This document shows, in pieces, positions 60,187 through 64,000 of a stretch of DNA of 64,000 nucleotides (positions within the stretch are counted from its first letter, which is position 1; each line of letters begins with the position of its first letter). The DNA lies in assembly GCA_022844405.1 (NCBI GenBank), contig JALHLV010000018.1:1-64000 (forward strand). Direction: 5' to 3'. The position numbers and the translations under genes are program-made. The notes beneath the pieces were generated by a model. The model did not search any database and was not told the DNA's origin. It saw only the letters and a list, made by a program, of their open reading frames with translations. Origin of the DNA: Sphingomonadales bacterium. GTDB taxonomy: Bacteria > Pseudomonadota > Alphaproteobacteria > SMXS01.

Positions 60187-61377
60187 GTGATCTACAAAAC
60201 ACCCACGTTGCAGCCTGAGGATGTGGCCGTAATCTCGCTCATCCATGACCAGAGGGAGCGTCTGCGGGTCTACACCCAAAACAGCCCGAAGCGTTGGTCC
60301 GGGGTCCTGCGGCGCAACTCGTTTGCTCGTGCCATCCAGGGGTCCAATACGATTGAGGGCTATACCGCTAACCTCGACACGGCGATGGCCGCAGCGGAAG
60401 ATGAGGAGCCAATCGAAGAGAAAGATGAGACGTGGATGGCTTTGGCCGGTTATCGATCGGCAATGACATACATTATGCAGGCAGCTCAAGATCAATATTT
60501 CGAGTTCAGCAAGCAGTTTCTAAAGAGTCTGCATTTTATGATGACCGGCCATGATATGACCAAGTACCCGGGTCAATGGCGCCCGGGTGCGGTCTATATT
60601 GTAAATAATCAGACAGGTGAAACCGTATACGAGCCGCCACCGGTTGAAGCTATAAATAATCTCGTCAACGAGTTGGTAATTTCACTCGATGAGAATAAAG
60701 AGGCACCTGTCTTGGTGCGTGCCGCCATGGCCCACTTGAATTTGACCATGATTCATCCCTTCAAGGATGGAAATGGGCGATTGGCGAGGGCGCTACAAAC
60801 CCTGGTTCTGGCACGAGATGGTATGTTGTCACCTGTTTTTTCCAGCATCGAGGAATGGCTGGGGCGCAATACTCAAGAGTATTATCAAGTATTGGCTGAA
60901 ACCGGACAGGGGGTTTGGAGCCCGGAGAGGGATGCGTTGCCTTGGGTGAGATTTTGCTTGAAAGCGCATTACCAACAAGCGGCCACCTTGATCCGCCGGC
61001 ACGAGGAATATGGCGCGCTTTATGAAGGCATATCCAAAATCATCGTCCGAGAGAAACTGCCAGAACGCGCATGGCTGCCACTCTTTGATGCCGCGCTGGG
61101 ACTTCGGGTTATCAATTCTCGCTATCGTAAGGATGCGGAGATTTCCGAATATGTGGCTTCTCGCGATCTCCGGAGGCTGTGTGAATTGAATCTTCTGGAG
61201 CCCAGGGGCGAAAGGCGCGGTCGCGTGTATTCGGCGGCCAATGAGCTGCAAAAGCTCCGCGGCTCGATCAGGATCAAAAAGGTCGTTGAGAACCCCTACA
61301 AGCTCACTGAGCGCAGGCCGAAACCTCCTCAAATTCCCTTGGGCGGAGAGGACGAGCCCCTTTTGCCGGGCTTTTGA
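60187..61377 (+). CDS. Fic-family AMPylating protein
   Basis: The 396-residue protein has the Fic motif HPFKDGNGRLAR (His190 catalytic) in an all-helical core, an N-terminal inhibitory helix with SNTIEG (residues 53-58), the (S/T)xxxE(G/N) motif of class II Fic, and a C-terminal winged-helix domain. It should transfer AMP to a protein hydroxyl and be autoinhibited by Glu58... region. A+T content is higher than the flanks, and an IS1-like remnant precedes it, so horizontal transfer is likely. GTG start. Confidence 0.9.
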   Translation: MIYKTPTLQPEDVAVISLIHDQRERLRVYTQNSPKRWSGVLRRNSFARAIQGSNTIEGYTANLDTAMAAAEDEEPIEEKDETWMALAGYRSAMTYIMQAAQDQYFEFSKQFLKSLHFMMTGHDMTKYPGQWRPGAVYIVNNQTGETVYEPPPVEAINNLVNELVISLDENKEAPVLVRAAMAHLNLTMIHPFKDGNGRLARALQTLVLARDGMLSPVFSSIEEWLGRNTQEYYQVLAETGQGVWSPERDALPWVRFCLKAHYQQAATLIRRHEEYGALYEGISKIIVREKLPERAWLPLFDAALGLRVINSRYRKDAEISEYVASRDLRRLCELNLLEPRGERRGRVYSAANELQKLRGSIRIKKVVENPYKLTERRPKPPQIPLGGEDEPLLPGF

Positions 61378-61496
61378 TTGCTTGGCTTGGCCCGCTCAAC
61401 GATCTTTTGACGCTCGGCTTCGTCGACGGTAACAAGATCTACCACCAGCGTCGCAAGCTGGTTCGGATCGCTCGGGCGTTTGGGTGTCTGTGCCAC
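61329..61496 (-). pseudogene. possible remnant of a small conserved protein
   Basis: On the minus strand a frame starting GTG at 61496 reads AQTPKRPSDPNQLATLVVDL and VTVDEAERQKIVERAKP. The RPxDPNQLAxxxVD pattern recalls a small conserved bacterial protein of about 80-110 residues, but the C-terminal Gly/Arg-rich half is missing. It overlaps the fic 3' end. The rest of the 61378-61674 gap shows no gene. Confidence 0.3.
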
Positions 61497-61674
61497 GCAG
61501 CCAATGTGGCATTCGCCCCGATGGCTTTCCACCTTCGTCGATCCGGGGCTGATTTCAAACTAACCCACTACCCCCTGGACCGTCGGCGTTGTCGGCGACG
61601 CATGGCATCACTCTCGATTATCGGTTATATCGCGACGGAGAGACCCCGGCCGGAACTGGAAGGAAAGCCTGACC

Positions 61675-62064
61675 TTGAAGTCCCTGATCTTCGCTCTGCC
61701 GCTGGCACTGGGCATTGCCGCGACCGCGCATGCGACCGAGCCCGCCAGCTTTTCCAAGGACGTTGTGCCCGTGCTCAAGACCCGCTGCGTCATGTGCCAC
61801 CTGACCGGCAAGGAGCCGGGCAACATGAAGCTGGCGCCCAAGGTGGCCTACGCCACGCTGGTCGGCGTCAAGGCGATGGAAACCGGCCTCGCCCGGGTCG
61901 AGCCCGGCAAGCCCGACCAGAGCTATCTGGTGCGCAAGCTGGAAGGCACTCATGTGGCGGCGGGCGGCACCGGCGACCGTATGCCCGTGGGCGGCGCCCC
62001 GCTGCCACCGGAACAGATGGCGGCGATTCGGGCCTGGATCGAGCAGGGCGCCCAGAACAACTGA
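61675..62064 (+). CDS. exported c-type cytochrome-like protein
   Basis: The 129-residue protein has a signal peptide (cleaved after about residue 21, AHA) and one CxxCH haem site (RCVMCH) in the context LKTRCVMCHLTGK, as in the planctomycete-type cytochrome c domain. A distal Met (RMPVGG) is present. It likely passes electrons from the dehydrogenase genes that follow. TTG start with AAGGAAAG upstream. Confidence 0.8.
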   Translation: MKSLIFALPLALGIAATAHATEPASFSKDVVPVLKTRCVMCHLTGKEPGNMKLAPKVAYATLVGVKAMETGLARVEPGKPDQSYLVRKLEGTHVAAGGTGDRMPVGGAPLPPEQMAAIRAWIEQGAQNN

Positions 62065-62249
62065 TCCGCGCCGCGGGAGAGGGAGAAAGGTGCAGGCTCA
62101 ATTCCGCGCAACCGCCATGCACCGGATTTGGTCGTCCGTTCGGCGCAATTCCGTTGCTCCGGCGCGCCGGCCGGATAACAATCCACTCAACTCAGACCGC
62201 GGCCGCGCCGGAACCGGTGTCTGGCCGCATTGACCTTTTCGGGGATATC

Positions 62250-62711
62250 ATGATCGAGCTCAACATCAACGGCACGGCGCGCGGCGTCGATGCCGATCCC
62301 GCCACCCCGCTGCTCTGGGCGCTGCGCGACACGTTGAAGATGACCGGCACCAAGTTCGGCTGCGGCATCGCCCAGTGCGGCGCCTGCACCGTCCTGGTCG
62401 ACGGCATGGCGGTGCGCTCGTGCCAGCAACCGATCGAGGGGCTCGTCGGCAGCGAGATCACCACCATCGAGGGCGCGAAGGGGCCGGTGGCCGAAGCGCT
62501 GCACGCCGCCTGGGTCGAGCATCAGGTGCCGCAATGCGGCTATTGCCAGTCGGGTCAGCTGATGTCCGCGGTGGCGCTGCTGAGCGACACGCCGAAGCCG
62601 ACCGACGCCGACATCGACGCCGCCATGCAGGGGAACATCTGCCGCTGCGCCACCTATGTCCGCATCCGCGCCGCGATCCATACGGCCGCCGGCAAGCTGG
62701 GAGCCGCCTGA
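62250..62711 (+). CDS. [2Fe-2S] subunit of an isoquinoline-oxidoreductase-type dehydrogenase
   Basis: The 153-residue protein carries two [2Fe-2S] clusters: the plant-type site CGIAQCGAC...C and the second site CGYCQSGQ...CRC. It is the electron-transfer subunit of a molybdenum hydroxylase (IorA-like), passing electrons to the cytochrome. ATG 62250. Its TGA overlaps the next start by one base. Confidence 0.92.
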   Translation: MIELNINGTARGVDADPATPLLWALRDTLKMTGTKFGCGIAQCGACTVLVDGMAVRSCQQPIEGLVGSEITTIEGAKGPVAEALHAAWVEHQVPQCGYCQSGQLMSAVALLSDTPKPTDADIDAAMQGNICRCATYVRIRAAIHTAAGKLGAA

Positions 62712-64000
62712 TGAACGCGCCGATCCTCTCGACGACCCGCCGTGGCATGCTGGCGCTGTGCGTCGGCGCGGGCACCGGCCTGGTGCTGGGCTTCCGCGTT
62801 CTGGAGGCGGCGGGCAAGGACGCCGCGCCGTCCGCCGCCAACGCCGAATTCAACCCGTTCGTCCGGATCGACGGCGCGGGCAAGGTGACCGTCATCGTCA
62901 AGCATCTCGACAAGGGCCAGGGCGTGGCGACCGGCCTCGCGACCCTCGTCGCCGAGGAGCTGAACGCCCGGCCCGACCAGATCGTGGTGGAATTCGCGCC
63001 GTCGGACAGTCGCTACAAGAACCTGCTGTTCGGCATGCAGGGGACCGGCGGCTCCACGTCGATGGCCAATTCCTTCGACCAGTACCGCGAGGCGGGCGCG
63101 GCGGCACGGCAGATGCTGACCGAGGCGGCGGCCGCCGCCTGGAAGGTGCCGGCCGCCGAGGTGAAGATCGAGGCGGGCGAGCTGCGCCATGCCTCCGGCA
63201 AGCGCGCCGGGCTGGGCGAGTTCGCCGAAGCCGCCAGCAAGCTGCCGGTTCCGTCGACGATCACGCTCAAGAAGCCCGAGGACTGGATCTATATCGGCAA
63301 GTCCTTTCCCCGCGTCGATGTGAAGACCAAGTCGGAAGGGTCGGTGAACCTGTTCGCCATGGACCTGCACATGGACGGCATGCTGGTCGCCGTCACCGCC
63401 CGGCCGCCCAAGTGGGGCGCGACACTGCGCGGCTTCGACGCGGCGGCCGCCAAGGCTTCGCCCGGAGTCGCGGGCGTGATCGAGATACCGCAGGGCGTGG
63501 CCGTGCTCGCCGCCAGCACCTGGCAGGCGATCAAGGGGCGCGAGCTGCTCAAGCTGGACTGGGACGAGACCGGCGCCGAGACGCGCTCGAGCGACGCCAT
63601 GTTCGCCGAGTACCGGGCGCTGGCGGAAAAGCCCGGCATCAGCGTGCGCAACACCGGCAATGGCGCGAAAGGCATCGAGGGCGCCGCCAAGATCGTCGAG
63701 GCGACCTACGAGTTCCCCTACCTGGCGCATGCGCCCATGGAGCCGATCAACATCACCATTCTGTATGACGGCGCGTCGGCCCAGTTCTGGACCGGCTCCC
63801 AGTTCCAGACCGTGGATCACGGCGTGGCGGCCCAGGCGCTCGGCCTGCCGCCGGAGAAAATTACCATCCACACCATGTGGGCGGGCGGCTCGTTCGGCCG
63901 CCGGGCGATCTACGACGCCCACTACTTCGCCGAGGCCGCCGCCATCGCCAAGGCCTGGGGCAAGCCGCAGCCGATCAAGCTGGTCTATACCCGCGAGGAC
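62711..64000 (+). CDS. molybdopterin-binding subunit of an IorB-type dehydrogenase (partial)
   Basis: This gene starts at ATG 62711 and runs off the window end, with 430 codons visible. The start carries a twin-arginine signal (STTRRGMLALCVGAG), which agrees with export of the folded enzyme. The visible body shows FNPFVRIDGAGKVTVIVKH and GMQGTGGSTSMANSFDQYR, typical of the IorB type that binds molybdopterin-cytosine-dinucleotide. Substrate could be an N-heterocycle or aldehyde. No in-window stop exists. Confidence 0.9.
   Translation, partial: MNAPILSTTRRGMLALCVGAGTGLVLGFRVLEAAGKDAAPSAANAEFNPFVRIDGAGKVTVIVKHLDKGQGVATGLATLVAEELNARPDQIVVEFAPSDSRYKNLLFGMQGTGGSTSMANSFDQYREAGAAARQMLTEAAAAAWKVPAAEVKIEAGELRHASGKRAGLGEFAEAASKLPVPSTITLKKPEDWIYIGKSFPRVDVKTKSEGSVNLFAMDLHMDGMLVAVTARPPKWGATLRGFDAAAAKASPGVAGVIEIPQGVAVLAASTWQAIKGRELLKLDWDETGAETRSSDAMFAEYRALAEKPGISVRNTGNGAKGIEGAAKIVEATYEFPYLAHAPMEPINITILYDGASAQFWTGSQFQTVDHGVAAQALGLPPEKITIHTMWAGGSFGRRAIYDAHYFAEAAAIAKAWGKPQPIKLVYTRED

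Noticed and set aside
61374-62249. Long open frame leading into the [2Fe-2S] protein
   Set aside because: It crosses the fic end, a gap and the cytochrome gene out of frame; the iron-sulphur domain starts properly at 62250.

Overview
The window is a high-GC (roughly two-thirds G+C by eye) chromosomal segment of an alphaproteobacterium. The evidence is the carA / yqeY-dnaG-rpoD macromolecular-synthesis block, an alphaproteobacterial RpoD, two large TonB-dependent receptors, a split B12-dependent methionine synthase under a SahR-type regulator, and many acyl-CoA, short-chain dehydrogenase (SDR) and VOC (glyoxalase-fold) enzymes. Order or genus cannot be fixed from the sequence alone. The window opens just past carA and ends inside a molybdopterin dehydrogenase gene.

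Layout: 0.1-9 kb holds housekeeping genes (carA, yqeY, dnaG, rpoD), a TrkH-type potassium transporter and a luciferase-like monooxygenase. 9-20 kb holds a TonB receptor, a tRNA-Ile(CAT), a divergent cluster of unknown purpose (cupin plus cyanophycin-synthetase-like ATP-grasp ligase facing an unknown gene and a membrane glycosyltransferase), an SDR, a decayed acyl-CoA ligase remnant and an enoyl-CoA hydratase. 20.2-21.7 kb is an A+T-richer island with an AbiE-like toxin-antitoxin pair. 21.8-31.9 kb is accessory metabolism: a Rieske oxygenase with a VOC protein, a PadR/GyrI-like pair, MipA, a DUF445 protein, an SDR-fold protein with the full halohydrin dehalogenase catalytic signature, NAMPT, a sulfotransferase pseudogene and VOC proteins. 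32-36.5 kb holds GST and a TonB receptor-phytase pair. 36.8-39.3 kb holds an SDR, paired repeats, TetR and VapBC.

39.5-51 kb holds EttA, a coupled lipoprotein-M48 protease-lipoprotein operon, a NUDIX hydrolase, MlaA and the sahR-metF-metH1-metH2 operon with a palindromic operator. 51-56 kb holds a Phd/PIN toxin-antitoxin pair, a cold-shock protein, a 5-oxoprolinase-type protein and a DUF1236 protein. 56.4-60 kb holds small catabolic genes and a TetR regulator. 60-61.5 kb is a second A+T-richer island with an IS1-like transposase remnant and a Fic AMPylase. 61.7-64 kb holds a cytochrome c and an isoquinoline-oxidoreductase-type dehydrogenase.

Several genes are tightly coupled by ATGA overlaps (Rieske-VOC, TonB receptor-phytase, lipoprotein-M48-lipoprotein, metF-metH1-metH2, VapBC, Phd-PIN), which marks the functional units. 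The accessory gaps carry decayed genes, paired inverted repeats and four toxin/defence-type modules. The best candidates for undescribed biology are the cupin/ATP-grasp cluster at 12.1-16.7 kb, the halohydrin-dehalogenase-like gene at 28.5 kb and the coupled lipoprotein/M48 operon at 41.3-43.8 kb.
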